Shown piece after piece: positions 1 through 9,000 of a stretch of DNA of 64,000 nt. Every line of letters begins with the position of its first letter. The first letter of the stretch is position 1. The notes beneath the pieces are model-generated. The model saw nothing but the letters and a program-made list of their open reading frames with translations, searched no databases and was not told where the DNA came from. Source of the DNA: Curtobacterium sp. MCJR17_020 (lineage in GTDB: Bacteria; Actinomycetota; Actinomycetes; Actinomycetales; Microbacteriaceae); the NCBI RefSeq assembly GCF_003234365.2, contig NZ_CP126260.1, positions 1,860,001 through 1,924,000 on the forward strand, read 5' to 3'. Position numbers and translations under genes: made by a program.

Positions 1-2
1 GC

Positions 3-809
3 GAGCTCGACGTGCCCGTCGAAGACATCGACATCCCGACCCCGAACGGGCCCGCACCCGCCTGGATCGTGCGCGCCGACGACCCGGATGCCCCGTGGGC
101 CGTCCTGGTGCACGGGCGCGGCGTCACCCGCGCCGAGACCATCCGCGCGGTCCCGGTCTTCCGCGCCGCCGGCTACTCCGTCGTGCTCGCATCGTGGCGG
201 AACGACGGCGTCGCACCGCCGAGCGTCGACGGCAGGTACGGCCTCGGCAGCACCGAGTGGGAGGACATCGACTCCGTCCTCCGTTGGCTCAGCGCCCAGA
301 ACGCGCAGAGCGTCGTGCTCATGGGCTGGTCGATGGGCGGCGCCGTCGTGCTGCAGACCCTGTTGCGCTCGCGCTTCGCCGGGCTCGTCGACGGTGTGGT
401 GCTCGAGTCGCCCGTGGTCGACTGGCACGCGGTGCTCAAGTCGCAGAGCCAGTTGATGGGGCTGCCGCGACCGGTGCGCAAGGTCGCGCAGCGTCTGCTC
501 CGCACGCCGGTGCTGCACCGGCTCGCCGGCCTCCAGCAGCCGGTCGACCTGCGGGAGCTCGACATGGTCACCCGGTCCGCCGAGCTGACGGTGCCGATCC
601 TCCTGCTGCACAGCGACGACGACGGGTTCGTGCCGTCCTCCGCGTCGCACGACCTGGCGCGCGCCCGACCCGACCTGGTGCGGCTCGAGGTGCAGACCAC
701 GGCCCGGCACACCAAGCTCTGGAACCACGACGCCGACTGGTTCGACGCCCGCATCCTCGCGTGGCTCACCGAGGTGGTCCAGCGGCGCGGGGCGGCCAGC
801 GCGCGGTAG
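3..809 (+). CDS. Alpha/beta hydrolase, 5' end outside window
   Basis: The reading frame is open from the first bases of the window, so the gene is cut at its 5' end; a GTG at 12 is in frame but is unlikely to be the true start. The protein has the alpha/beta-hydrolase nucleophile elbow GWSMGG (Ser at about residue 108 counted from the GTG), an oxyanion-region VHGRG near residue 34, a late acid segment LLLHSDDDGFVP and a closing His in TARHTKLW. This fits a serine hydrolase of the dienelactone hydrolase/BAAT type. The substrate cannot be read from sequence. Its 3' end and terminator are duplicated in damaged form at 5053-5176. Related family members usually carry 80-120 more N-terminal residues, which would lie upstream. 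Confidence 0.85.
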   Translation, partial: ELDVPVEDIDIPTPNGPAPAWIVRADDPDAPWAVLVHGRGVTRAETIRAVPVFRAAGYSVVLASWRNDGVAPPSVDGRYGLGSTEWEDIDSVLRWLSAQNAQSVVLMGWSMGGAVVLQTLLRSRFAGLVDGVVLESPVVDWHAVLKSQSQLMGLPRPVRKVAQRLLRTPVLHRLAGLQQPVDLRELDMVTRSAELTVPILLLHSDDDGFVPSSASHDLARARPDLVRLEVQTTARHTKLWNHDADWFDARILAWLTEVVQRRGAASAR

Positions 810-820
810 ACGCAAGAGCA

Positions 821-866
821 GACGGACGGGAGGCGCGGTGCCAGATGGCACCGCGCCTCCCGTCCG
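821..866. terminator. Rho-independent-type hairpin after the hydrolase
   Basis: A perfect inverted repeat: GACGGACGGGAGGCGCGGTG pairs with its complement across an AGAT-centred loop. It lies 11 bp after the hydrolase stop and between convergent genes, so it can serve both strands. There is no clear U tract. The stem base GGACGGGAGGC recurs in the hairpins at 11464 and 16347 and, damaged, at 5128. Confidence 0.75.
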
Positions 867-1006
867 TTATCTGCTCACGTCGTCGCCTCTTCGGTGACCC
901 CTGGTCCGCCGAGCGCGCAGAACGGTAAAAGGACATGGGCCGGCACTCGCCACGGTGTGGGAGGAAGGCTGGGAGGACGGCGATGCTTGCGCCGCACGCC
1001 CGCACG

Positions 1007-1792
1007 TCAGGTCCGTGGGAAGAGATCGACTGACCGTGGCGTAGCCCGGTATCGCAGGTGTTCGAAGTCCGGGTGCCAGTCGACCAGGCCTACCACCGCA
1101 CGGACGGCGATGTCGACGAAGAACGGGGATACGACCATCCGATGGGGGACGGTCTCTGCCTCGACCTCGCTCGCCGGCCGCGACCTCTTGCCGGAGAAAT
1201 CCGTGACGTATTCGACGTCGGTGGCGGTGCCCCAGGAGTACGCGGGGAGGAGCCGGTCAGAGTCGGGCGTCGTGGTGCCGACGACCTCCCACATGCCTGG
1301 CTGGAACCGCGCCGGCAGGGTCAGTCCGGCGATGACGGGCTGCGTCGCGAGCACCACGAGCGGATCCGCCGGCGGCGGTACTCCTTCGGGACGTTGGAAG
1401 ACGGCGACGTAGACGGCATCGAAATGTTCCGATATCACGTGCCCGAGCAAAACACCGCCCGCTCCGTCCGGTATGAGGAAGACGTCGCCGGCGGCGGCCG
1501 CGAACGGCGGACGGCTGCATGGGTAGAACACACTGGCTGTCCCGGAGGGGGTGCTGGGTCCCCTTGGATCCGGTGCCGCGAGTGGTGTCCGTGGCACCCT
1601 GGTGCGCCGGAGCTGGCGTGCGCGCTCGTCGAGGTCCCGACCCGGCCATCCGTGGTCGACGACTTCGATTGTGAACAACGTTTCGGGGTCAGCGCGCGTC
1701 TCGGTCAGGAGCTGCGCGAACAGTTGTGCGCCGCTGTCGGCCTGGTGAAACTGCTGCGTCGACCGATCGGGCTTGCTCCGTCTACCGAACAT
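1007..1792 (-). CDS. Imm26-like immunity protein (second copy)
   Basis: A 261-residue product is obtained if translation starts at the ATG ending at 1792 (MFGRRSKPDRS); a longer open frame to 2110 is low-complexity shadow of the upstream gene. The C-terminal about 175 residues (from AGDVFLIPDG, through GHVISEHFDAVYVAVFQ and ARFQPGMWEVVG, to LRYRATP) align by eye with the protein at 5469-6032, including the GD(V/I)F, FRPGMW-type and LRYRPTPxSxDLF blocks. The GDxF.iP...G.Vi pattern suggests the Imm26 immunity family. This copy has an extra N-terminal segment of about 85 residues, possibly a second domain. It is 11 bp overlapped with the next gene upstream and is the last gene of the minus-strand array, convergent with the hydrolase. 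Confidence 0.6.
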   Translation of the reverse strand: MFGRRSKPDRSTQQFHQADSGAQLFAQLLTETRADPETLFTIEVVDHGWPGRDLDERARQLRRTRVPRTPLAAPDPRGPSTPSGTASVFYPCSRPPFAAAAGDVFLIPDGAGGVLLGHVISEHFDAVYVAVFQRPEGVPPPADPLVVLATQPVIAGLTLPARFQPGMWEVVGTTTPDSDRLLPAYSWGTATDVEYVTDFSGKRSRPASEVEAETVPHRMVVSPFFVDIAVRAVVGLVDWHPDFEHLRYRATPRSVDLFPRT

Positions 1793-2614
1793 CGCGGACT
1801 CCGTCTTCGTCGGTGGATGTGAGGATGAGCTGGTCCGGTCGAGGCAGCTCGGCCGGCATGTCGGTGGTGAACCACGGGAACTCGACGAAGTTGATGCGAC
1901 CCTCGAGCATCCAGACGAGTACCTCGCCCGCGAGGGGGGCCTCGTCGGAGCAGTAGTACACGGCCCATGGGAGAGGACCGTCGGCGTAGTCGGACCGAGG
2001 TGCCTCGGCGAGCACGATGTCGAAGATCCGCGGCACCGACTCGTCGACGGTCCGCACCGCCTCGACCTGGTCGCGCAGCAAGGCGGACCTGGGGTCCGGC
2101 GACGCGTCAAAGCACGTCCGCAGGATCGCCGCGATGTGGTGTGCCGTGGTGTCGCCCTCCCGACTGCCGACCACGTGCGAAGCCACCGCGGGTCCGAGAG
2201 CCCGCTCGATCGCGTTCGAGATCTCGATGACTGATCCGTCGATGCACACGGTGACTTCAGTGCTGTCGAAGAAGTCGATGCGGAGCACTGCCTGCGCCGG
2301 ATCGGTTCCGGCGGCGACGGGAACGCCGAAGAACTCGCAGTCGATCATCTGGTGGTTCTCCTGGACGAGCGTCAGCATCTCGTCGTGCGAGAACCAAGCC
2401 CGGGTCCCGACGCTGCCATGAGTCGCCGGTCCCACTCGTGCACGTCGACAGTCGAGCTCGGTTGCATGACCATGTCGAGCTCCGTGACGAGCCAGTGCAG
2501 GGGCGTGAGGTTCAACGATTCGAACACGTCCCGGAAGCCAGGCAGCGGCCCCTCGTGTGAGGGGCCCCTCCGGAAGAACCAGAACCGCTGAGCGGCCTCT
2601 CGTCGGCCGGTCAT
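1782..2614 (-). pseudogene. Immunity-array protein, frameshifted
   Basis: Two minus-strand frames look like one protein. The first (start at 2614, MTGRREAAQRFWFF...) runs through TELDMVMQPSSTVDVHEWDRRLMAAS. The second picks up at about 2420 as SVGTRAWFSHDEMLTLVQENH and runs to 1782. A single-base change near 2415-2420 would join them into about 277 residues. Whether the frameshift is real or an assembly error cannot be decided here. No family is recognised. The segment AVLRIDFFDSTEVTVCIDG resembles a remnant at 3405-3590 (VVRIDSVDSTTATVVFD), so this is a repeated family of the array. The start overlaps the upstream stop (TGATG), suggesting translational coupling. Confidence 0.5.
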
Positions 2615-2982
2615 CAGGTGTTGGTGAGCCAGATCGCGGGCCCCTCGCTCGGCATGACGATGATCCGCAGCCTTCTCGTGAGGCGTTTCATTGATCCCGC
2701 TGACGATCGGGGTCTGACCGAGCGAAACGAGGGTGCGTAGTCACCGAGCGCGTCCGCGAAGGCGTCGAGTGGACCGATGAACGGTCGGAGAGGGTCTTCC
2801 TTCTTCGTGGAGTGCCGTCGGACTGCACCGGTGAAGTCCGAGGGGACAGCGTCGCAGTGCACCTCAGCGTCGGCCGGGATCGCGGCGGTCATCGAGACGA
2901 CACCGCCGGGTGGTTCGATGGTCGTCCTGCAGGTGACCGCTCGAAGGTGTGCGATCGAGAGGTCTGGCTGTGTTCTGGTCAT
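2614..2982 (-). CDS. Hypothetical protein of the immunity array
   Basis: A 122-residue frame with ATG at 2982, 10 bp after the DUF6188-like gene, and a stop that overlaps the next start. No family is recognised. The last third is Arg-rich (KRLTRRLRIIVMPSEG) and may be out of frame: another frame over 2620-2720 reads into the 2614 start without a stop. It may therefore be a damaged or mis-framed gene. Context points to an immunity or accessory role in the Rhs array. Confidence 0.4.
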   Translation of the reverse strand: MTRTQPDLSIAHLRAVTCRTTIEPPGGVVSMTAAIPADAEVHCDAVPSDFTGAVRRHSTKKEDPLRPFIGPLDAFADALGDYAPSFRSVRPRSSAGSMKRLTRRLRIIVMPSEGPAIWLTNT

Positions 2983-2991
2983 CGTCAGTCC

Positions 2992-3417
2992 TCAGCGTTG
3001 TTCAGCTCGGTCATCTTCGTCGTCTGGGATCGAGGTGAACAGATATCCGCCCCCGAGAGCGATCACCCGCACCGGCGGTCTTTCCGGGCCGGTGTAGTGC
3101 CAAGACTCGTACTGCGCGTCAGGATCGGCTCTCATCACGACTCCGCTGGAGAAGGTCAGCTCCAGAGAGCTTTCGTCGATCCGGGCCTCGATTACCGTCT
3201 GGGTGTGCAGACGCAAGGCTGGAACGAGCGAAGACTTGTCGCCGTCCGGGGCAACTTGGGAAATGGCTCCGCTCGGCTCACGCACCGTGAATGTGGATTC
3301 GAAAGCCGTGCTTGCACCGTTGGAGAAGCGCAACGTGACCATGTGGTCGATCCCGATGAAATTGACGGTTTCTCCCACAACGGACAGGCGCATGTCATCT
3401 CCGTTTCTTTTGGCCAA
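2992..3417 (-). CDS. DUF6188-like small protein
   Basis: A 141-residue product that can start at the ATG at 3417 or at the internal Met of MRLSVVGE. It contains a beta-rich core with VTLRFSNGASTAFESTF, an acidic middle and a C-terminal YESWHYTGP...VIALGGGYLF block. These features resemble the DUF6188 family, small proteins often found next to polymorphic toxins. There is no signal peptide or membrane segment, as expected for a cytosolic protector. The family call is from memory of the pattern and is moderate. Confidence 0.5.
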   Translation of the reverse strand: MAKRNGDDMRLSVVGETVNFIGIDHMVTLRFSNGASTAFESTFTVREPSGAISQVAPDGDKSSLVPALRLHTQTVIEARIDESSLELTFSSGVVMRADPDAQYESWHYTGPERPPVRVIALGGGYLFTSIPDDEDDRAEQR

Positions 3418-3590
3418 ACGACGTACTTACCGCTCCGGAAAGCGTACATCGATTCGTCAAGGTTGCGGAAGACCGCCCCAGGAAGTCGTCCAATCTCATC
3501 GTCGGGTTGACTACTGCCTCGTCGAAGACGACTGTCGCCGTGGTGCTGTCGACAGAATCGATGCGCACAACTGGATCCGCCGTCGCGGGT
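3405..3590 (-). pseudogene. Remnant of an immunity-array paralogue
   Basis: Minus-strand translation gives ADPVVRIDSVDSTTATVVFD followed by NPTMRLDDFLG, then a frame change into AVFRNLDESMYAFRSGKYVV. The first part is similar to residues of the frameshifted gene at 1782-2614 (AVLRIDFFDSTEVTVCIDG). No start codon or full-length frame remains. I read this as a decayed copy of the same family. Base composition here is lower in GC than in the flanking housekeeping genes. Confidence 0.4.
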
Positions 3591-3629
3591 GATACGCGGT
3601 GTCGTCATCGGCCGCGACCAGACTGGTTC

Positions 3630-4242
3630 TCAACGTTCGCCTGGTTTCCCGATGAAGTTGGTGACGAACAGCGCACCCATCACCTGGTCCCTTTCCTTTT
3701 CGAGTGCGACAGTCACGAGGGAGTCCTCAAGCCACTCGAAACACAGGCGAACCTCGGTAGAACCGAGGAGAGCGAGATTCGTCGTGAATTCTTCCAACCC
3801 AATCACTACGACACCTTTCTCCCTGGCCAAGTTGTACTTCGTCCAAAGTGTCCGCGCGATGCTCGAGGCGTCCTGTACGCTGAGTCGGAGATCTTCTTCA
3901 CAGGCTTGAGGCAGAAGCGCCGCGGACGCCTTCAAAGCGGCCGGGGTTGTCAATTCCTTCAAGAGATGACGAAGTGCTCCTACGGAGATTGTTTTTTGCG
4001 TCGGTGCCCGATCGAGGTATGTCGCTGCGAGCGGAACTTGGTGTTCGGCGTCTACGACGAAGGACGCGATCCGCTCGCCCGCCTCGGCCTGGCAAAACAG
4101 GATCGGTCCATTGCCAAGATCATGCACTGGCGCTAGAAGTTCAACTAAGTTCTGTCAACAGGGTCAGCGCATCTGCTGGAACGTTCAATCCCGAGCGCTC
4201 GATCATCCCTTCGAGCACCTCGACAGTCATGACTTCGCTCAA
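3630..4242 (-). pseudogene. Immunity-array protein with N-terminal frameshift
   Basis: The main frame (to 3630) encodes about 165 residues from a GTG at 4127, but the frame is open upstream through NLVELLAPVHDLGNGPILFC, so 4127 is probably not the original start. A short frame just upstream (TTG at 4242, LSEVMTVEVLEGMIERSG to stop at 4141) looks like its N-terminus in another frame. Joined, the protein would be about 200 residues. It is unrelated to families I recognise. It is acidic, leucine-rich and without membrane segments, with GC clearly below the rest of the window. Confidence 0.45.
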
Positions 4243-4440
4243 CTCTCGTACCCCTCCACCTTTGCGCCACGGACGACTCCGCGGATGAGGACTTCGGACT
4301 CACCGAACTCGTCAGGTCCGGGAACTACCCTGCTCCGGTACGGCTCGAGATCTGTGCTGAGGATCACGCCGCGGCCTCTTGGCGGATTTCGTATCGATCC
4401 AACGACTTGGATTGGTCAACGTAAGGATCGATGTTCCCAT
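4239..4440 (-). pseudogene. Possible small broken ORF
   Basis: An ATG at 4440 opens MGTSILTLTNPSRWIDTKSA. After a probable frame change the strand continues as VILSTDLEPYRSRVVPGPDE and then SEVLIRGVVRGAKVEGYES to a stop at 4239. The second part has protein-like composition; the first frame ends early. The TGA overlaps the TTG start of the next fragment. Too short and damaged for a family call. Confidence 0.25.
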
Positions 4441-4445
4441 ATCGA

Positions 4446-4817
4446 TCACTTCGTCGAGGAGCGCGGGCGAGCGCTCATCTCGTGGGCGTGCGCGTCTGCC
4501 TCGCTCTTGTAGATCTCGCCCCATGCGATGCTCGGAGGCATGGCATGGACAGGCAGATCGACGTCAGGGAGACAGATCTGCACGAAGTGCGGGAAGGTGG
4601 GGAAGGTCCAGAGGTCTTCGTCTTCGAAGCGACTCCAGAGCAACAGCTCGCCGACGCCCAGCGGGTGGCCGAGCTCCTGACCGTTCAGCGGCGGATCGCA
4701 GCTGACCATCAGCGCATGGTGACCGTTCGGTAGCACGATCGGTCGTTGCACTTCGCACCGGAAGACAGACGAGAACCGCTTGCTGTCCATGGACGAGAGA
4801 AAGAAGACTTCTTGCAT
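4446..4817 (-). CDS. Putative immunity protein
   Basis: A 123-residue product from the ATG at 4817 (MQEVFFLSSMDSKRF). The frame is open further upstream but that part is a low-complexity shadow. It has an acidic, aromatic-rich core (GELLLWSRFEDEDLWTFP, then FVQICLPDVDLP). There is no signal or membrane segment. The start lies two bases from the stop of an apparent toxin-tip remnant (4819-4923), the arrangement expected of a toxin/immunity pair. The family is not recognised. Confidence 0.5.
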   Translation of the reverse strand: MQEVFFLSSMDSKRFSSVFRCEVQRPIVLPNGHHALMVSCDPPLNGQELGHPLGVGELLLWSRFEDEDLWTFPTFPHFVQICLPDVDLPVHAMPPSIAWGEIYKSEADAHAHEMSARPRSSTK

Positions 4818-4818
4818 G

Positions 4819-4923
4819 TCAGAACTCCGGATTGATGCCGCTGACGCGATCGAGCTGGATCGCGCCCTTCTCGATGCCGTTCGGGAGGGGTCGCGCAACG
4901 TTCCTTCGAGCAGGAACTGCCCC
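4819..4923 (-). pseudogene. Apparent orphan toxin C-terminal end
   Basis: One minus-strand frame ends RPLPNGIEKGAIQLDRVSG then INPEF and a TGA at 4819, immediately before the immunity-like gene at 4817. The sentence-like end without a start codon fits the last residues of a displaced Rhs toxin tip whose body has been lost. This is inference from position and composition. Confidence 0.3.
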
Positions 4924-5052
4924 GAGTTCACGCTGTGATCGGGCTCGGTCTTCCCTGACGGTAGTCCTGCGACGGCGCGGTGATCGGCAACAGAACCAGG
5001 GTGGGACGGCGACCATGCGGCACCGGTCGCCTGAGCATCTCCGCCGGAGACA

Positions 5053-5176
5053 CGACGCCCGGATCCTCGCGTGACTCACCGAGGTGGTCCGGCGTCACGG
5101 GCGGCCAGCGCGCGGTAGACGCAAGAGCAGACGGACGGAAGGCGCTGTGTCACCTGGCACCGCGCCTCCCGTCTGT
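5053..5176 (+). repeat. Damaged duplicate of the hydrolase 3' end and terminator
   Basis: This stretch matches 743-866 almost base for base: the CGACGCCCG start, ATCCTCGCGTG-CTCACCGAGGTGGTCC (shown here with the changed base omitted), CGGCCAGCGCGCGGTAGACGC and the following hairpin. The copy carries TGA where the original has TGG, a changed segment around 5091-5100 and a mismatched terminator stem. It is the far boundary of the immunity array. Confidence 0.8.
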
Positions 5177-5204
5177 CGGTGGTGCCGTCTGCGAAACTCG
5201 ACCC

Positions 5205-5417
5205 ATGTGGCCGTTCCGCAAGCGCCCCGAGTCCGAGCCCTCGTTGCCGACGAACCCCGTGCTGCAGCAGATCGTGCTGCGGGGCGGCGACCTGTCGGAG
5301 CCGCGTGACTGGGTGCATTTCGTGTACTTCCCGGACGAAGGGTCCGCCAGTGCAGCCTCCGCTTCGGTGTCATTCGAGGTTACCCCTGTGTTGTCGTTAC
5401 GCTGTTGGTTCATCTGA
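5205..5417 (+). pseudogene. Truncated rraB-like gene (RNase E inhibitor RraB family)
   Basis: Starts at an ATG with MWPFRKRPESEPS and continues through LQQIVLRGGDLSEPRDWVHF and VYFPDEGSASAASA, the typical N-terminal half of RraB-like proteins (LxxGDLSxPRxVxHFxYFP). After about 55 residues it runs into unrelated sequence and stops at 5417 (70 residues; the family is usually about 110). The 3' half appears to have been replaced by array sequence and an rhs scrap. It lies 28 bp after the damaged hydrolase terminator. Confidence 0.55.
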
Positions 5418-5432
5418 TGCCTCATCGGAGCT

Positions 5433-5463
5433 GATGAGCATCATGCCGACCGGACCCCTGAAC
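5433..5463 (-). repeat. rhs: Fragment of the rhs pre-toxin region
   Basis: GCTGATGAGCATCATGCCGA followed by CCGGACC matches the rhs gene at about 6653-6680 (GCTGATGAGCATCGCGCCGA, CCGGACC). On the minus strand it reads GPVGMMLISS against GPVGAMLISAG in the Rhs pre-toxin segment. It directly precedes the end of the Imm26-like gene and marks a past recombination junction. Confidence 0.5.
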
Positions 5464-5468
5464 GTGCT

Positions 5469-6032
5469 CTAGGCCAGCGGCGATGCCGCTGGCTCCCCCG
5501 CGAACCGCTCGTCGCCAAACAAGTCGGACGACGTGGGGGTAGGGCGATACCGAAGATCGTCGTACGCGGGAAGCCACGGTTCCAAGCCGTAGTGAGCGCG
5601 AGTTGCTTTCTCCAGGATGATCGGGGAGTCAATCGTGAGTCGCGGGATCTGGGTGGCCTCGCGTCCCACCGCCCGGCGCGTTCTAGTCCCGTCGAAATTC
5701 GTCACCTGTACCCCGTCATAATCGTCTGAGCCATAGCTGAAGGCGGGAAGGAACCGTCGCTGATCCGGAGCGCGATTGCCCACGATCTGCCACATCCCCG
5801 GTCGGAACCGGGCGTCGAACGTCATCCGGGCCAGGAGCGGCGGAGTTGCGGCCACGTCGCTGAGGTCAAGGCTCTGAACTGCATCTTCAGGCACGACGAG
5901 ATCGAAGACGACCACGTACAACGAACTCTTGTACTTACCGATCACTTGTCCGAGGGCAGCCCTGCCGTCGCCGAGGGGCACTGTGAAGATGTCGCCGATC
6001 GAGACCTTGTAGACCTGCTGTTTCGTACTCAA
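5469..6032 (-). CDS. Imm26-like immunity protein, cognate to the Rhs toxin
   Basis: A 187-residue protein starting at a TTG that overlaps the rhs stop (TTGA), so it is probably translated by coupling. It has the N-terminal signature KVSIGDIFTVPLGDGRAALG followed by QVIGKYKSSLYVVVF, a middle ARFRPGMWQIVG block and a C-terminal LRYRPTPTSSDLF. The pattern fits the Imm26 immunity family. Position after the GIY-YIG-like tip makes it the likely protector against that nuclease. A diverged paralogue lies at 1007-1792. The protein is predicted cytosolic. Confidence 0.65.
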   Translation of the reverse strand: MSTKQQVYKVSIGDIFTVPLGDGRAALGQVIGKYKSSLYVVVFDLVVPEDAVQSLDLSDVAATPPLLARMTFDARFRPGMWQIVGNRAPDQRRFLPAFSYGSDDYDGVQVTNFDGTRTRRAVGREATQIPRLTIDSPIILEKATRAHYGLEPWLPAYDDLRYRPTPTSSDLFGDERFAGEPAASPLA

Positions 6033-9000
6033 TACGGGCTTCCTCCTGCCGCGTCGTAACGCTTTTCGCTCATCTGGTGGCGCTTGTTGGATAGGCCGCC
6101 ATCCGGGTTGCCCTTGTTCGTGGGTCCGCCTTCGTTGCGAATGTGGAACTCTTCTCGGCGGTCCAGGTCGACTCCTGGGTGGCCTCTGTCGATCCTCTCA
6201 AATCTGAATGCGGCATCCGGGTGTTCTCGTGCGTGAGCGGCCTGGCGCAGGAGGAAGTGGTCTTCACTCTTGGTCTGTCCGATGTAGGGCTTCAGGTCGC
6301 CAGTGATGTCCGTGCGCCGGTAGATGATGCCTGGTGGTACCGGCGTCTCGTCGCCGAGCTTCGCCACGGAAGTCGGGAGGTGGACCTTCGACATCGTGCC
6401 GCCGGTGGCCGCCGACGTCGCCGCACCCTCGGCAGCGTTCCGGAGCAGACCACCGGGGGTCACCGGCTGGCCACTCACCGCGTAGTTCGCGACGTTCTCG
6501 GCCGCACCTTCTGCTGCGTTCTTGACCAGCTGCTTGCCGATCAGGGCACCGGCACCACCGCCGACGGCACCGAAGGCCCCGCTGACGGCGACCTGGCCCC
6601 AGTTGACCTCGCCGGTGGTGGCCTTCTGGATGATGGTGTCGGCACCGGCGCTGATGAGCATCGCGCCGACCGGACCGCCGACGCCGGTGGCGACGAGCAC
6701 ACCGCCCGCGACGACCATCGCGCCGCCGGCGACGTACTCCCAGTTGTCCGCGAACCAGTCGCCGGTGGCCGCAGCGGCCCGGGCGAGCGGACCCTGTTCG
6801 GCCGCCGCGTAAGCCTCCAGCTCCGCGTCGGTGACGGGCGCGAGACCGAGCGGGTCGATGGCGTGCAGCGGATCGTTGCCGGCGAACGAGTAGGGGTTGC
6901 CCGCCCAGGCTGCTCCGGCGGGCGCGGCGACCGGGTCGACGGACAGGAAGCCGCGCGACGACGAGTCGTAGGCGCGGGCACCCATCCACTCCAGGCTGGC
7001 GACCTGCAGCGAACCGTCGGCGCCGAGGGCGATCCCGCCGGGCAGGCCAGAGCCGCCGAGGTCGACGAGCGTCTGCCACGGGTCGGCGTCGTCGGCTGCT
7101 CTCGTGGTGCGCCGACCGCTGGTTGCCCACCCGTCGCCCACCCCGGTGAGACCACCGGGAGCGCGGACGACCGGGGTGTCGCCGACAGCGAGGAGCGTCG
7201 GCGCGAACGCGGCGGTGTCCCAGTCGATCGGAACGCCGTCGACATCGGCGAGTTCACCGAGGGCGTCGACGTGCAGGTCGGTCGTGGTGCTGCCCGCCGC
7301 GGTGGTCTCCGCCACCCCGGTGAGGTGACCCTGCGGGGTCCAGGCGTACGTGGTCGTCACGCCGTCGGCTCGGACCGTCTGGATCCGTCGACCTGCGCCG
7401 TCGTAGGCGTACTCCGCCCCGGGCGCCCCGTCCGGAGCGTCGACCCTGGTCAGCTGTCCGGCGGCGTCGTACGAGAACCGTCGGGCCCCGGAGTCCGTTC
7501 GTTCCTCGACCAGGCGACCCGCTGCGTCGTAGACCCAACCCGTGCGATTGCCGTCCTGGACGGACGCCACCAGCTGCGCGGCATCGTCGTGCTCGTAGGT
7601 GGTGCTCCCGCCGGGTCCGTCGACCCGGGTGATGCGCCCGTCGGCGTCGCGCCCGATGGTGCTGAGGTGCGTGCCGTCCGAGTCGATGCGCGCGTGCCGG
7701 ACGACGTGTCCGTTCGCGTACTCCCAGGTCTGCAACTGGTCGCCGGCCCGGGCCTGCAGCATCCGACCGGCTGCGTCGCGTTCGTACCGGGCCTCGCCGA
7801 AAGCGGAGTGCTCGACCCGGACGACCCGTCCGGTGGCGTCGTGCTCGTACCGGGTCGTGGACCCGTCGGGGGACTGCACCGAGGTGCGGAGCCCGTCGGC
7901 GTCGTGGGTCCACCGCGTTTCGCGCGCGCCGGTCGAGCGTCGGACGAGCTGGCCCAGGCGGCTGAACTCGAGGACGTGTGCAGTGGGGGAGCCCGGACGG
8001 GTCTCATCGGTGATCGTCACCGTGCGGGCGCGGGCATCACGGTCGATGCGGCCGATCAGACGGTCGTCGGCGTACTGCGCGGATTCCCGACCGGCTGCGT
8101 CGTACTCCCACCGCAGCACGGTGCCGTCCGGATCGGTCTGGGTGAGCTGTCGTCCGGCAGCGTCGTAGGTCGCCGTCGTCGTGCGCCCGAGCTGATCCGT
8201 GGACGAGGCCACCTTGTCGAGCTGCGTGTACGTCCGGACGGTCACGCCACCCAGCGGATCGACGGTGCGGACGAGTCGTCCACGCTGGTCGTACTCGTAG
8301 CGGGTGGTGCCGCCGAGCCCGTTCACCGCGGCGACGAGCTGTCCGGCGGCGTCGTACCGGAAGGTCCGCTGGCCGAAGCGGGTGTCCCGCGCCGAGACCA
8401 CGCGACCGACCCGGTCGTACCGGTACCGGACGGTGCCGACCCCGGGGACGTCGGCGTGGACGACTCGACCCTGGCGGTCGTACTCGGTCCGAGCGACCTC
8501 GCCGGTCGGCAGGGTGCGCGCGACGACCCGCGAATCCGCGTCGTAGGTCAGCGTGGTGCGTGCGCCGGCGGGATCGATCGCGGAGACCGGTCGGCCGCAC
8601 GCGTCGTACTCGTACCGGGTGGTGCGGCCCGCCGGGGTGGTGACGGCGACGACGCGTCCGGCGAGGTCACGTTGGATGCGGGTGAGGCCACCGTCTGCGT
8701 CGACGAGCTCGACCGGGCGGCCGCACGCGTCGTACGTCGTCAGCTCAGCAGAGGAATCCGCGTGCTCGAGCCGGGTCGGACGCCCGAACTCGTCGGTCGT
8801 GACGGACACGGCGTCGAAGGCGTCGCGGACCGTGGAGACGCCGTCCGTGCGCGAGTGGCCCACCTCGGTGCGGACACCGGTCGGGTCGACGGTGGCGCCG
8901 AGGGCTCCGACCGCGTTGTACTCGCGCCTCCAGGTGCCGCCGGCCGGGTCGACCACGGCTTCGAGCCGCGAGAGCGCGTCGTGGACGAACGCCCACTCGG

